Source: Brumimicrobium aurantiacum (GTDB lineage: Bacteria; Bacteroidota; Bacteroidia; Flavobacteriales_D; Crocinitomicaceae). Taken from it: 49,732 nucleotides of DNA. The translations under genes were made by a program, and so were the position numbers. Within the stretch, counting starts at the first letter, position 1. The number at the start of each line of letters is the position of its first letter. The stretch lies in assembly GCF_003402975.1 (NCBI RefSeq), contig NZ_QURB01000012.1:1-49732 (forward strand). The letters are read 5' to 3'. Below the pieces are notes generated by a model. The model was given only the letters and a program-made list of their open reading frames with translations, did no database searches and was not told the DNA's origin. Shown here one piece after another: positions 27,435 to 38,400 of the stretch.

Positions 27435-27473
27435 AATCCGGTAGATAGTTTTACTATTTATCGGATTTTTTTT
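27435..27473 (+). terminator. Rho-independent terminator of the sigma operon
   Basis: A 14-bp RNA stem with two G-U pairs (27435-27448 with 27454-27467), a 5-nt loop and eight T. Confidence 0.85.
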
Positions 27474-27494
27474 GGAGACTTCCTAGTAAATATT

Positions 27495-27555
27495 GACTTC
27501 GACAGGTTCTTTGACGGGTGGATCTTCGGTGACTGAGCCTATCGAAGTCACCGAA
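27495..27555. repeat. Dispersed palindromic repeat with two alternative hairpins
   Basis: GACTTCGACAGGTTC (27495-27509) pairs with 27535-27549 (13 of 15). A second perfect 10-bp hairpin, TTCGGTGACT with AGTCACCGAA (27525-27534, 27546-27555), excludes the first. A related ACTTCGACAAGCTC occurs at 29102-29115. Confidence 0.65.
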
Positions 27556-27592
27556 TAAGGACGTTTTAAAAAACATTATTACTATTATTCAC

Positions 27593-28285
27593 TCAATCAA
27601 ACTTTAACCACGTTTTGTAGTTTTCTTTGATTTTAGCAGGGGATTTTCCTAACATAAAACTCCAGTAACTATATAAGTTTACCATATTGACTTTAAAATA
27701 GGAGTTGAGTTTGTATTTTCGTGCAGAAACGACTACATCTTTAGGAATGATTTTAAACTTAAATTGTTTTCTGGCTCTTCTAATAAAATCAAAATCTTCC
27801 ATGATGATGTAATCTTCATCAAAACCATTTAACTTTTCAAAAATATCTTTCGTGACAAATAAGGTTTGATCTCCACCGCGACAAAACATAAAGTCGAAGC
27901 GCGTCCACCAAGCATTAAACTTGAGCATGACTGTATTTTTGTCAAACACAAAACGATAACATCCAAGATCTCCACCTTTTGCCAAAGTTTGCTCAATATC
28001 AGACTCAAAAGTCACAGGAGGAATAACATCTGCATGAATAAAATAGTAAAGTTCTCCAGTTGCAGATTCCGCACCTTTGTTGAGTTGTAATGCTCTAGAA
28101 GCTTGTTCTGTTTGAATTAATTTTACATTTGAAAACTTTTTAACGAGTTCAAGTGTTTTATCTTTACTTCCTCCGTCAACAACAATTATTTCAGAGGAGT
28201 GTAGTGCATGCTTTGTTAGAAAGTCTAGTAGCTGTGCAATTTTATTTTCCTCGTTTAATGTTGGAATAATAATTGAATGTTTCAT
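27593..28285 (-). CDS. TIGR04283-type glycosyltransferase (arsenosugar/selenodomain-associated)
   Basis: A 230-residue family 2 glycosyltransferase. It begins SIIIPTLNEE, has VVDGGSKDKT, and a metal/substrate region HADVIPP in place of the common DxD. A conserved AWWTRFDFMFCRGGDQTLFV and IMEDFDFIRRARK follow. These match the TIGR04283 subfamily linked in other genomes to radical-SAM arsenosugar (ArsS) loci. No ArsS or ArsM is in the window. It is divergent from a DUF547 gene with only 24 nt between start codons, so their promoters must extend into each other's coding sequence. Confidence 0.85.
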   Translation of the reverse strand: MKHSIIIPTLNEENKIAQLLDFLTKHALHSSEIIVVDGGSKDKTLELVKKFSNVKLIQTEQASRALQLNKGAESATGELYYFIHADVIPPVTFESDIEQTLAKGGDLGCYRFVFDKNTVMLKFNAWWTRFDFMFCRGGDQTLFVTKDIFEKLNGFDEDYIIMEDFDFIRRARKQFKFKIIPKDVVVSARKYKLNSYFKVNMVNLYSYWSFMLGKSPAKIKENYKTWLKFD

Positions 28286-28309
28286 TAATACAAATGTAAA
28301 ATACTTATT

Positions 28310-29065
28310 ATGTTAAGACTCAAATTTTTGCTTTATTTATTTTTAACAACAGCTATAGTTTTTTGTTCAAGTGTATCTGCTCAGGATAATTTCCACAAAC
28401 ATCAAAAATGGGATGCCTTAACTAAAGAGTATGTTACAAAAGACGGATTTGTTCGTTACAAAGGATTTATCAAAGATTCAACAAAACTGAATGCATATCT
28501 TGAGGAGTTAGCAGAAAATCATCCGAATGACAAATGGACCTCAGCACAAAAGAAAGCCTATTGGATAAATGCCTACAATGCCTTTACAATTCAATTAATC
28601 ATCAGAAATTATCCGGTGAAATCGATTAAAGATCTAGGTGGTTCTATTTATAGGGTAAATACAGCTTGGGACATAAAGTTTATTCACTTAGGAGATGAAA
28701 CCTACGATTTAAATAACATTGAACACAATATTCTAAGAAAAGAGTGGGAAGATGCCAGAGTTCATGCAGTGGTGAATTGTGCTTCTGTTTCTTGTCCGGC
28801 TTTACGTCAGGGAGCTTTTACAGCAAAGAATCTTGAAGCCCAAATGGATGAACAAATGCGAAAATTCATCAACGATAAAACGAAGAATACCATTTCAGAA
28901 GATAAAGCTAAAGTGTCTTCATTATTTACATGGTTTGCAGGAGATTTTAAAGATAACGCTCCGTCAGTGATAGCATACATCAACAAGTTTTCAGATGTAA
29001 AAATCAAACCAGATGCTGAAATCACTTATCAGGATTATGATTGGAGTTTGAATGATGTGAAATAG
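28310..29065 (+). CDS. DUF547 domain protein, exported
   Basis: 251 residues with a signal peptide (residues 1-24, cleaved after VSA). The DUF547 signature is complete: KKAYWINAYNAFTIQLI (about 83-99), LNNIEHNILR, and the cysteine motif VNCASVSCPALR. The biochemical role is unknown; a papain-like or transglutaminase-like fold has been suggested for the family. Its divergent partner is a TIGR04283-type glycosyltransferase, a pairing often seen near arsenosugar genes. Confidence 0.85.
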   Translation: MLRLKFLLYLFLTTAIVFCSSVSAQDNFHKHQKWDALTKEYVTKDGFVRYKGFIKDSTKLNAYLEELAENHPNDKWTSAQKKAYWINAYNAFTIQLIIRNYPVKSIKDLGGSIYRVNTAWDIKFIHLGDETYDLNNIEHNILRKEWEDARVHAVVNCASVSCPALRQGAFTAKNLEAQMDEQMRKFINDKTKNTISEDKAKVSSLFTWFAGDFKDNAPSVIAYINKFSDVKIKPDAEITYQDYDWSLNDVK

Positions 29066-29404
29066 TCTTTACAAGAAATCTTCAAATACTGCGTTTAGTT
29101 TACTTCGACAAGCTCTGCACAGGTGTTTTAATTGGAATTAGTTCTCTCATCGTTCCGATATCGAGATGACGTTGTTTTTGTGGCTAGGATTGAAAAAAGG
29201 CAGGGAGATGCCGGAACTCCCCGACTTTTATTTGCCTTTTTTCATTGATTTTTCCATTAAACATGTCATCTCGAACAACTTTGTTGGAGAGATCTTTGAA
29301 AAGACACTGTGAAAATTCCCTCTAAACAATTTCAAAATTAATTTCAACACAAATTTTAATCGAAAACTCAATCATATTTCAAAAAATAAGTAGTTTAGCA
29401 TACT
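29066..29404. repeat. Structured dispersed-repeat region
   Basis: Nested inverted repeats: CGAGATGAC with GTCATCTCG (29162-29170, 29265-29273) enclosing GAAAAAAGGCA with TGCCTTTTTTC (29192-29202, 29233-29243), which enclose GGGAG with CTCCC (29203-29207, 29217-29221). ACTTCGACAAGCTC at 29102 matches the repeat at 27496. The inner hairpin may also end the DUF547 transcript. No gene is supported. Confidence 0.55.
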
Positions 29405-30685
29405 ATGATACTTACGGTATACGCTGAACAAATTTCAAAACGACTAAAATATGTACTGTCGATAGTTTTTGATATTCGTGAAATTGACTTTCGATTGGTT
29501 AATGATATATACGAATATCAGCAAGCGGCATTCCCAAAATTTGCCTATTCAGATAATCCTTTATTTGAAGAAAATGTTCGAATCTCTCCGTCAAGTTTGT
29601 TGTTTGAAGAAGAACTCTTGCCTGTACTTGTTGAAAAGGATATGTGGAATAATCATGAGGTGCTTAAAATTGAAGGCGTTTCAGATATTTTAGCGAGTAT
29701 TTTCTATGTAATTACATTGTATGATGATACCTTGCAAGAAGAAACGGATGAACACGATAGAAATATTGGAGCGAAATCAATTTTATATAAGTATGGATGG
29801 CTCGATCAACTGATCGTTGAACGTTGGTCTGAACAACTCATTGATTTTATTGAAAAACACAACAATTACAGATTAGAAACAAAAGTAATTCCATTCAACA
29901 TTATCCCGACTTTTGATATTGATAACGTATATGCTTATCGGTTAAAAACGGGATGGAGAAAATTGATGAGTATTGGAAGAGATGTATTGAAATTTGATAA
30001 ATTCCGTTTAAAAGAACGTAAAGATGTCCTTTCAGGATTACAAAAGGATCCATATGATACTTATCATATTATTGAATCAATTGCTAAAAAGGGATTTGAT
30101 GTTAAGGTGTTTTGGTTATTGGGAGACTATGCTACTTTTGACCGAAATGTAAATTATGAAGACCTAGATCATCAAAAAATAATAAAGGAAGTTAATGAAT
30201 ATGCTGAAGTGAACCTGCATCCAAGTTATCGTTCTAATCAAGCAATTACCAATATTCGAGAGGAAAAAACAAGGCTCGAAACTATAATAGGTCAGGAAGT
30301 GACTCATTCAAGGCAACACTTCCTAAAAGTTAAAGTACCTTATACTTTTAGAGAATTATCAAAAGTTGGTTTTACGGATGATTATTCCTTGGGCTATGCA
30401 GATAAAATTGGTTTTAGAGCTGGAGTGGCTAGATCTTTTCCATTTTATGATTTAAAAGTGAATCATGTGACTAATTTAATACTTCACCCGATTTCTTATA
30501 TGGATGGTACTTTAAATGAATACATGAAATTGTCTATCGATGAAGCCATTGAAGTTGTTCAAGGTTTAAAAAAAGAAGTGCAAACATACGGTGGTGATTT
30601 TGTAGCATTATGGCACAATGAAACCATTGGAGACTACGGAAAGTGGAAAGGTTGGAGTAGGGTGCTTAATGAAACTTTGAAATAA
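29405..30685 (+). CDS. Polysaccharide deacetylase family protein
   Basis: A 426-residue protein with an N-terminal all-purpose domain of unknown function (about 1-175, as in DUF7033 proteins) followed by a NodB-like region (about 180-420). Motif 1 reads PTFDIDNVYAY (D for catalysis, D for metal) and motif 2 NLHPSYRSNQA, with one histidine where the family usually has HxxxH or HPS/T. There is no signal peptide, so it probably acts in the cytoplasm on a sugar precursor. It is followed after 12 nt by a GSCFA protein, which supports a role in surface polysaccharide modification. Confidence 0.8.
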   Translation: MILTVYAEQISKRLKYVLSIVFDIREIDFRLVNDIYEYQQAAFPKFAYSDNPLFEENVRISPSSLLFEEELLPVLVEKDMWNNHEVLKIEGVSDILASIFYVITLYDDTLQEETDEHDRNIGAKSILYKYGWLDQLIVERWSEQLIDFIEKHNNYRLETKVIPFNIIPTFDIDNVYAYRLKTGWRKLMSIGRDVLKFDKFRLKERKDVLSGLQKDPYDTYHIIESIAKKGFDVKVFWLLGDYATFDRNVNYEDLDHQKIIKEVNEYAEVNLHPSYRSNQAITNIREEKTRLETIIGQEVTHSRQHFLKVKVPYTFRELSKVGFTDDYSLGYADKIGFRAGVARSFPFYDLKVNHVTNLILHPISYMDGTLNEYMKLSIDEAIEVVQGLKKEVQTYGGDFVALWHNETIGDYGKWKGWSRVLNETLK

Positions 30686-30697
30686 AGGAATTAAAAA

Positions 30698-31636
30698 ATG
30701 CAAAAAACGAGTGTGAAAATACCGAAGGTTGAAAGTGTAGATTATGCTTCTCACTATTCATTTTTAGGAAGTTGTTTTTCAGAACATCTATCTGCTAAAA
30801 TGAAGGAAAATGGTTTTACCGTTTCTGCGAACCCTTTTGGTGTGATTTTTAATCCAATTTCTTTGGCAGATTTACTTCTTGGAGACGATGAAGTACTCGA
30901 AGATTCCGTTTTTGAAAGAGATGGAGTGGCTTTGTCTTGGTTGGCCAATAGTACCTGTTTTACGTATGCTGAAAAGACTTTAAAAACACAACTCGTTGAA
31001 TTAAGAAAAGAGTTTTTAAATAGCTTGTCTTCTTCTAAAATATTATTTGTCACTTTTGGAACCGCTTGGGTTTATGAAAAGAATTCCACGCATCAAATTG
31101 TTGCAAATTGTCATAAAGTTCCCAATAAGAATTTTACAAAACGCCTATTGACAGTAGAAGAAATCACAGAAAAATGGAGTCAGCTTATTGAAAAACTAAA
31201 TTTAGAAAGTGATCTTAAACTCATTTTTACGGTCAGTCCAGTTCGACATGTTAAAGACGGCTTAGTAGAAAATGCACGTAGTAAAGCTGTTTTATTGAAT
31301 GCAGTTCATAAATTAAATGACAAATATTCGAATGTTGGTTATTTCCCCGCTTATGAATTGATGCTTGATGAAATGCGAGATTATGCATTTTACAAAAAAG
31401 ATGGCCTTCATCCTAACGAAATAGCGGTTGATGAAATTTGGAAGCGATTTAAGGAAGCTTATTTTACTGAACAAACAGACAGTATTTGTAAAGAATATGA
31501 AAAAATTCGAATGTTATTTGCGCATCGGTCATTACATCCAGCATCAGAAAAGGCGAAGGAGTTTGAATTGAATCGGGAGAAGAAGTTGGAAGATTTTAAA
31601 CTGCGATTTCCAAGTTTTAACCGCGGAGGTCGCTAA
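30698..31636 (+). CDS. GSCFA-domain protein
   Basis: 312 residues. The name-giving motif is FLGSCFSEH (22-30), with NPFGVIFNP after it; later DGLHPNEIAVDEIW gives the D-x-x-H of an SGNH/GDSL-like fold. Members are probably acyl-transferring or esterase enzymes of surface polysaccharides. AAGGAATT precedes the ATG. It is in an operon with the deacetylase gene. Its last codons (RGGR) run into a CGC-rich dispersed repeat, so the C terminus may have been altered by the repeat. Confidence 0.85.
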   Translation: MQKTSVKIPKVESVDYASHYSFLGSCFSEHLSAKMKENGFTVSANPFGVIFNPISLADLLLGDDEVLEDSVFERDGVALSWLANSTCFTYAEKTLKTQLVELRKEFLNSLSSSKILFVTFGTAWVYEKNSTHQIVANCHKVPNKNFTKRLLTVEEITEKWSQLIEKLNLESDLKLIFTVSPVRHVKDGLVENARSKAVLLNAVHKLNDKYSNVGYFPAYELMLDEMRDYAFYKKDGLHPNEIAVDEIWKRFKEAYFTEQTDSICKEYEKIRMLFAHRSLHPASEKAKEFELNREKKLEDFKLRFPSFNRGGR

Positions 31637-31961
31637 GAAGTCGCAAAGGTCGCAGATTTGAAGTACTGATTTTATACTTTTTTCTTTGTGAAACTCCGCG
31701 TAAACCTCCGCTATCTTTGCGGTTACATTTCTAAAGTTCTCACGAAGAGAGAGGTGGCAATTACCTCCGATTAAACACCTAACTCTATATTTAGGCTTTT
31801 AAATGCAATAGTATTTGTATCTTTCTTCTTCTCCGTGACCCTCTGTGAAAACCTCTTTGATCTCTGTGTAAAATCAAATGTTACAGGCGCTCTTTGTGAC
31901 CAGTAAACTGTACAGCACTCTGCGAAACTACGCGTAAACCTCCGCTATCTTTGCGGTTAAG
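31621..31961. repeat. CGC-rich dispersed-repeat cluster
   Basis: Two direct copies, 31690-31725 and 31924-31959, agree in 35 of 36 bases (GAAACTmCGCGTAAACC then CTCCGCTATCTTTGCGGTTA). An inverted, more diverged copy begins at 31621 (CCGCGGAGGTCGCTAAG...). Degenerate units such as CTCTGTGAAAACCTC lie between. The same type of repeat carries the IS110 element at 6.0-7.5 kb. The region covers the gap between convergent genes and shows no gene. Confidence 0.75.
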
Positions 31962-32490
31962 CACCCAAAACCCGCACAAACTCCCACATCACAACACCTG
32001 CACAAACACTCACATTCAAACTGTGTTTCGTTCCAAATTGAGGGATCTCTAAAACCACATCTGCCAAATCAATAATTTCTTGTTGAACACCATCGACTTC
32101 ATTACCAAAGACCAACACATGTTTTTCTTCGCTTTTCACCACTACATCTTGTAATAGCAGTGTTTCCTCAGCTTGTTCTACAGCATAAACTTTATATCCG
32201 TCTGCTTGATATTCCTTCAACAAGTCAATCAAATTTTCATGGTGTTCCCAATCAATAGATTCCGTAGCTCCAAGTGCCGTCTTTTGAATTTCTCGATGCG
32301 GTGGTTGAGCTGTAATTCCACCTAAAATAACCTTAGAAACATTAAACGCATCGGCAGTCCTAAAAAAGGTACCTACATTTGCCAAACTTCTAATATTGTC
32401 CAAAACAACTACTAAAGGAAACTTTTCTTTTTCCTTAAATTCTTCTACCGTTGGGCGATTTAACTCCCATAATTTTAACTTTCTGTTCAT
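31957..32490 (-). CDS. TrmH/SpoU-family RNA 2'-O-methyltransferase
   Basis: 177 residues from the ATG at 32490 (MNRKLKLWELNR). The in-frame extension of 56 residues upstream overlaps the mutS start and is hydrophobic, so it is not used. SPOUT motifs are present: VLDNIRSLANVGTFFRTADA, VFGNEVDGV, and IPQFGTKHSLNVSVCAGVVMWEF cut as IPQFGTKHSLNVSV. The usual extra RNA-binding domain is absent. It methylates a ribose in tRNA or rRNA; the site is unknown. It is divergent from mutS. Confidence 0.85.
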   Translation of the reverse strand: MNRKLKLWELNRPTVEEFKEKEKFPLVVVLDNIRSLANVGTFFRTADAFNVSKVILGGITAQPPHREIQKTALGATESIDWEHHENLIDLLKEYQADGYKVYAVEQAEETLLLQDVVVKSEEKHVLVFGNEVDGVQQEIIDLADVVLEIPQFGTKHSLNVSVCAGVVMWEFVRVLGA

Positions 32491-32580
32491 AAAAATTGAT
32501 AACTGAATCCTGTATTGAGTTGGACTTTCCAACGAAACTTGTATGTTTACGATTTGCAAATTAACACAAACATTTTCATT

Positions 32581-35205
32581 TTGGCTAAAACAAAGAAAGA
32601 AAAAAAGGCTACAGAGACTCCACTGATGAAACAATACAATCAGATAAAGTCTAAACATCCAACTGCAATGTTGTTATTTCGTGTGGGTGATTTTTATGAA
32701 ACCTTTGGAGAAGATGCTGTGAAGGCGTCTAGAATTTTAGGGATTGTCTTAACCAAAAGAAAAAATGGAAGTGCTTCTCATATTGAATTGGCTGGGTTTC
32801 CACACCATTCATTACAAACTTATTTGCCCAAATTAGTAAGAGCTGGAGAACGTGTTGCCATTTGTGATCAATTGGAAGATCCTAAACTAACCAAGAAAAT
32901 TGTAAAACGTGGCGTCACGGAATTGGTAACTCCAGGTGTAGCATTAAACGATCAAGTACTTGAACACAATAAAAATAATTTCTTGGCTTCGGTTTTTCTT
33001 GGTAAAAAAGAACATGGTGTAGCATTTTTGGATATTTCCACGGGAGAATTCTTAATTGCCCAAGGAGATTCAGAATATATCGATAAATTACTGCAAGGTT
33101 TCGAACCAAGTGAAGTCTTATATTCTCGTCAGCAAAATCAAAAGTTTAAAGATTTATTTGGAGAACGATTCTATACATTCCGTCAGGAAGACTGGGTATT
33201 TACTGAAGATTTTGGACGTGAATCACTGAATAAACATTTTCAAACAAAAAATCTAAAAGGATTTGGTGTTGAAGAAATGACGGAAGGAATTATTGCAGCG
33301 GGGTCAATTTTACAATACATTTCAGATGCGCAACACAAAGATTTAGGACATATTTCTAAAATCAGTCGTATTGAAGAAGATAAATATGTTTGGTTGGATC
33401 GTTTCACCACACGAAACTTAGAATTGATTCACTCACCTCATGAAAATGGAGCAACTTTACTTTCTGTTTTAGACCGTTCCGTTACTCCAATGGGAGGTCG
33501 AATGATGAAACGTTGGATGGTTTTACCATTGAAAGATTTAAAATCTATTGAAGCAAGATTAGATGCTGTAGATGCTTTAATTAAAAATGAAGAGGTGGCT
33601 TTTGAATTGAGTCAGCGCTTAAGTAATATCTATGATTTAGAACGTTTGGCTTCTAAAATTGCCGTTGGAAAAGTAAATCCAAAAGAGGTGAATCAATTAA
33701 AGAACACTTTACTGGAGATTGAACCTATTCAGCAATTGTTAAAAAGCACAGATTCAAAGGCTTTGTTGAGTATTGCTGATAGAATGAATCCATGTGAACA
33801 ATTAATGACTTTGATTAACACACAATTGCACGATGATCCTGCGATTCAGGTGGGGAAAGGAAAAGTAATTGCGGATGGATTTAACGATGAATTGGATGAG
33901 TTGAGAAGATTGTCTAATTCTGGTAGAACATTTTTAGAAGATTTGCAAAAGCGTGAAGCCGAAAGAACAGGAATTCCAAGTTTAAAAGTGGCATTCAATA
34001 ATGTGTTTGGTTACTATCTTGAAGTTCGAAATACACACAAAGATAAAGTTCCGGAAGAATGGATTCGTAAACAAACCTTGGTGAGTGCAGAGCGATATAT
34101 CACCGAAGAATTGAAAGAATACGAAACGAAAATTCTAGGAGCAGAAGAAAAAATAGATGTAATTGAAAGAAAACTGTTTTTAGAACTTGTTTTATCAATG
34201 GCTGATTACATTACACCGATTCAATTTAACGCCTTTTTAATTGGACAATTGGATTGTTTCTCTTCTTTTGCAAAAGTTTCAAAGGCTAATAATTACAATA
34301 GACCAACGATTGACGAAGGATATGCACTAGACATTAAAGAAGGTCGCCATCCTGTAATTGAAAAACAAATGGGAATAGGCGAGGAGTATATTCCAAATGA
34401 TGTTTTTCTAGACAACGAAACACAACAAATCATTATGATTACCGGACCGAATATGTCTGGTAAAAGTGCAATTTTGAGACAAACGGCATTGATTTCATTA
34501 ATGGCGCAGATGGGATGTTTTGTTCCTGCAAAATCGGCGCAACTTGGTTTAGTCGACAAAGTATTTACCCGTGTTGGAGCTTCAGATAATATTTCTTCAG
34601 GAGAATCTACTTTTATGGTAGAAATGAACGAAACAGCGAGTATTTTGAATAATCTTTCGCCGCGTAGTTTGGTTTTATTAGATGAAATTGGTCGTGGAAC
34701 AAGTACTTATGATGGAATTTCTATCGCTTGGGCTATTGCAGAATACATTCACCAACATCCACAAGCGCATTGTAAAACGCTGTTTGCAACGCATTACCAC
34801 GAATTGAACGAGATGACAAACAAGTTTCCTCGTATTAAAAATTACACTGTTTCTGTTAAAGAAGTTGGGACAAAAATTCTCTTTTTGCGTAAACTAATAG
34901 AAGGAGGAAGTGAGCACAGTTTTGGTATTCACGTGGCTAAATTGGCTGGAATGCCGAATCCTGTTGTAGAGCGAGCTTCAAAAATGCTGAAAGAATTAGA
35001 GACATCGAACCGAGGGTCGGAAAAAGAAAAAGTGAAGGAAGCAGGAAATGCTGCAGATATGCAATTGAGTTTCTTCCAATTGGACGATCCAATTTTGGAA
35101 AGTATCAGAGAAGAAGTAGCCAATATGGACATTGATACATTGACACCAGTGGAAGCGTTGTTTAAGCTGAATGAGATTAAGAAGAAAGTAGGGAAGGGGA
35201 AATAA
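32581..35205 (+). CDS. mutS: DNA mismatch repair protein MutS
   Basis: 874 residues from a TTG at 32581, giving [20 protein letters not shown], the usual family start; the upstream in-frame extension overlaps the divergent methyltransferase promoter and lacks similarity, and ATG at 32626 (MKQYNQIK) is the other choice. The mismatch-reading motif is [14 protein letters not shown]. The ATPase has Walker A GPNMSGKS (622-629), Walker [11 protein letters not shown] (D701, E702) and THYHEL. It recognises mispairs and recruits MutL. Confidence 0.95.
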   Translation: MAKTKKEKKATETPLMKQYNQIKSKHPTAMLLFRVGDFYETFGEDAVKASRILGIVLTKRKNGSASHIELAGFPHHSLQTYLPKLVRAGERVAICDQLEDPKLTKKIVKRGVTELVTPGVALNDQVLEHNKNNFLASVFLGKKEHGVAFLDISTGEFLIAQGDSEYIDKLLQGFEPSEVLYSRQQNQKFKDLFGERFYTFRQEDWVFTEDFGRESLNKHFQTKNLKGFGVEEMTEGIIAAGSILQYISDAQHKDLGHISKISRIEEDKYVWLDRFTTRNLELIHSPHENGATLLSVLDRSVTPMGGRMMKRWMVLPLKDLKSIEARLDAVDALIKNEEVAFELSQRLSNIYDLERLASKIAVGKVNPKEVNQLKNTLLEIEPIQQLLKSTDSKALLSIADRMNPCEQLMTLINTQLHDDPAIQVGKGKVIADGFNDELDELRRLSNSGRTFLEDLQKREAERTGIPSLKVAFNNVFGYYLEVRNTHKDKVPEEWIRKQTLVSAERYITEELKEYETKILGAEEKIDVIERKLFLELVLSMADYITPIQFNAFLIGQLDCFSSFAKVSKANNYNRPTIDEGYALDIKEGRHPVIEKQMGIGEEYIPNDVFLDNETQQIIMITGPNMSGKSAILRQTALISLMAQMGCFVPAKSAQLGLVDKVFTRVGASDNISSGESTFMVEMNETASILNNLSPRSLVLLDEIGRGTSTYDGISIAWAIAEYIHQHPQAHCKTLFATHYHELNEMTNKFPRIKNYTVSVKEVGTKILFLRKLIEGGSEHSFGIHVAKLAGMPNPVVERASKMLKELETSNRGSEKEKVKEAGNAADMQLSFFQLDDPILESIREEVANMDIDTLTPVEALFKLNEIKKKVGKGK

Positions 35206-35426
35206 TTACGAATAGGGGAATTACGATTTACGAATTTTTTGTAGAAAGCAGATTTCTAGTCAGTTCAAGTGATCCAATAGCATTAGGATTACGTAATGAA
35301 GTGAAGAAATTTGTATTGAGAACAACGAGGACTCACTTAAGGAGTCAGCACTCTTCTCGATACGCTTTTGTTTCACTACAGTACTTGAAATGACGTGAAT
35401 AAAAAGTTTCGTTTCTTTGAATTTCT
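35206..35426. repeat. Intergenic dispersed-repeat remnant
   Basis: Between convergent mutS and a T9SS gene. It holds a TACGAATAGGGGAATTACGA-like direct duplication (ATTACGA twice) and a phrase CTCGATACGC...TACTTGAAATGACG similar to inter-operonic repeats common in the phylum. No gene is supported. Confidence 0.4.
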
Positions 35427-38400
35427 TTAATTCGATTTGACGATCCGAATTGTTTCCTCAGTTGTATTATTTTTTAACTTTAAAATATAGATGCCTGGAC
35501 TTAAGTCTTTTGTGTTAATAAGTCCTTCTCCTTGATGATTTGTACTTTCATTCATTATTTTTTGCCCAATACTTGAGTATAATGTTAACTGACCTTTTCC
35601 ATAAAATGATTTAATTTTTAGTTCATCATTAAATGGATTTGGGTAAACCAATGACTTCTGAAGTTTCTCTGTTTGTTCAAGTGAAGCAAAACAGTTCAAA
35701 CTACTCAAATCACCATCATATATGGTGTTTTTTACCGAATTTGTAAGAACTGGTGGATTGAAATCAAAGTAAATATCCGATTCATTAGAAATAACAGTAC
35801 CGTGTGGAAGATTGGGTTTAGGTTCTATTTCAAAAATGAGATAACCATTACTTTCAATTTCATTTGTAAAACTATCAATTAAATGAATATCGTCAAAAAC
35901 GAAGTTTACAATATTATTTCCAAGAATTTCTGTTTTCATATCATGGCTACTTCCGATAACATGAAATGTGTTCATATCAAGGTTATTATCAATGGTATCA
36001 ATTACATTAATGTTTATAGCCTCTGAATTCCCTGTATTTTGAAAACGAATTTTGTAGGTTAGTTTTTGATCTTGTGTTATATAATTGGGAATACATTTAC
36101 CAGAAGGGTAAACCTGTTTGTCATTAGGATCAAATCCATTAACTACAGGAACACAATAAGTTTTTACATTATTGGTAGTGTCATGATCACCTGGAATAGG
36201 GGTGATAATTAATTCCAAACATACAGTATCACCAATTTGTGCTTGGTTAATAGTGTGGACATTTATAAATGGGTTGAAATGTGTTGAAAAGTAGTCCATA
36301 GCTGAGAAGTCCCAAACTAGAGTGTCACCAGAAAAGGTGGCTTGTGGATATGAACTATTCACTAATACATTATTGTCAAGAACGAGTTTAAGTTGTCCAT
36401 TGGTAGGTTGACATCCGTTATTGAATGCATTTAACCACACTTTAGAGTCAAAACCAGGTCTAAATTCTGAGTAAACAAGATTAGCGTTTAGATCAAATGA
36501 GCTTCCTGTTGATGTTGGCCCCTCAATATAGCTACCAACTGTTGCGGTACAGTTATTAGTGTCAGTAATTTCGCATATATAGGCTCCACCTGAAGAAACT
36601 TGTAAGGAAGAACTCGTTCCTGAACTTCCAACTGTCCAGTTATAAGAATAAGGAGAGGCTCCATTAATTCCATTAATTGAAAGCCCTCCATCACTTGTAC
36701 AAGATACAAGAGAATCTATTGTAATATATCCGTCAATATATGCACAAGTATCATAAGGAGCATCATTGATTATTCGTGTAATTCCATTTTTTAGGAATGA
36801 AGTATTTAAATTGTTAAAACCTCCTGTTAGTAGAATGTCGTTTTGTTGGTTAAACGTCATGTTTTGAGCTAAATGTGCTTCATAAGACTCACTTGCTGAG
36901 CCAAAAATATTCTCATCGAAAGTCCCATCATAGTTATATCTTCTAATTCCATTACTGTATTGCCAACCATAAGTTACAGATGTTTTATAGGTATCCAAAG
37001 TAACTAGTTTACCATCACTTTGCATTTTTAACTTAAAATCATCTGCAGTGGATAAGCTGTTATCATAATTAGGATCAATTGTATATGAAGGAAGTAGAAT
37101 CCTTTTTTTCTCATGTAAGCTAGTACCGAATTTTGCGACAATTATAAGGTCTCCATTATGATCAAAAATAATATCTTTAAAGTAACTGAAATTTAAATTA
37201 AGATTGGCAAAACTTGAATTTACACTACCATTTGGATTTAGAGCTAATATGTCACCAGATTCTCTTGCAACGTAAATATCACCATTTGTGGCGCACAAGA
37301 TTTTAAGAATTCTACCAACATTGTTAGGGGAGTAAATACTTGTTCCATTAAAACTATAATCAATTGAACCATCAGTGTTTAGACGATAGAGTCTATTCTC
37401 TGTCACACCAGCCTGCGTCAGAGTAGAGACTCCTAACATTATTTTACCATTGTCTTGGATGGTCATTTTTAAATATCGATCCGAAGTGTATATACTGTTA
37501 TCCAACTGAAAAGTACTGTCTACACTTCCATCTGGATGGAACCTAAGTAAATGTTCATATTGACTACTATTGACATCAAATGTGGCACATACCAGTATTT
37601 TTCCATCATCTTGAACAACAAAATCTCCTATATAATGCACATGTCCATTGTGTGTATTAATATTTAATGAAAAAGTAGAATCTAATTGTCCATCGGGCAA
37701 TAATCTTAATATTGGACTTTCTATTATTGAGGAATTGTAGAAATTTATCACCTTTCCATTGTTACCAACAAGTAACTTTCCATTGGGTAATACTTCTACT
37801 TGTGATAATTCTTTAGTTCCATTACCTATATTGTATTGTGGGTCTGGCTCACAACTTGGTAGATCTATTTTATAAACCCCTGTAAACCCTGTAACATACA
37901 TTGTAGTTCCATCATATGCCATACTATAAATTGAATGAGGTCCCGAATTACCTGGTATTTCATCTCCGTTATACATTCGACTCTCTAATGGGGTGGAAGA
38001 ACCACCTGCAAAATAAATTTCACTATTAATTTCCTCAAGCACTGTTGGAGGTTGAACCTCTGGATAAAAATCAAGAGAAGGATCTAAGATTCCATCGGCA
38101 GTAAATCTTGCTAAGTACTTAATGTTGTTATTTCCTTGAATAGATGTGAATTGACCTCCTATATATAATTTCGAGTTTGGTGCTTCATAAATAAGTGAAA
38201 TTCCTACATTCGTACCTGTACCTATGTTAAAGCCAGTGTCATGAGTACCATCTTGATTTAGCCTTATAATTTTGTTGATTCCTGAAGAATTGTAGTCAGT
38301 GAAATTACCACGAACAATTAACTTACCATTTGATTGTAAATGAATTTCATTTAAAGAATAATTAAAACCTGCTGCTACAATAAATGTATTATCAAACGTA

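Noticed and set aside
31957-32658. Long version of the TrmH-like protein with a hydrophobic N terminus
   Set aside because: The extra 56 residues overlap the mutS start region and are not part of the family; ATG at 32490 gives the expected start.
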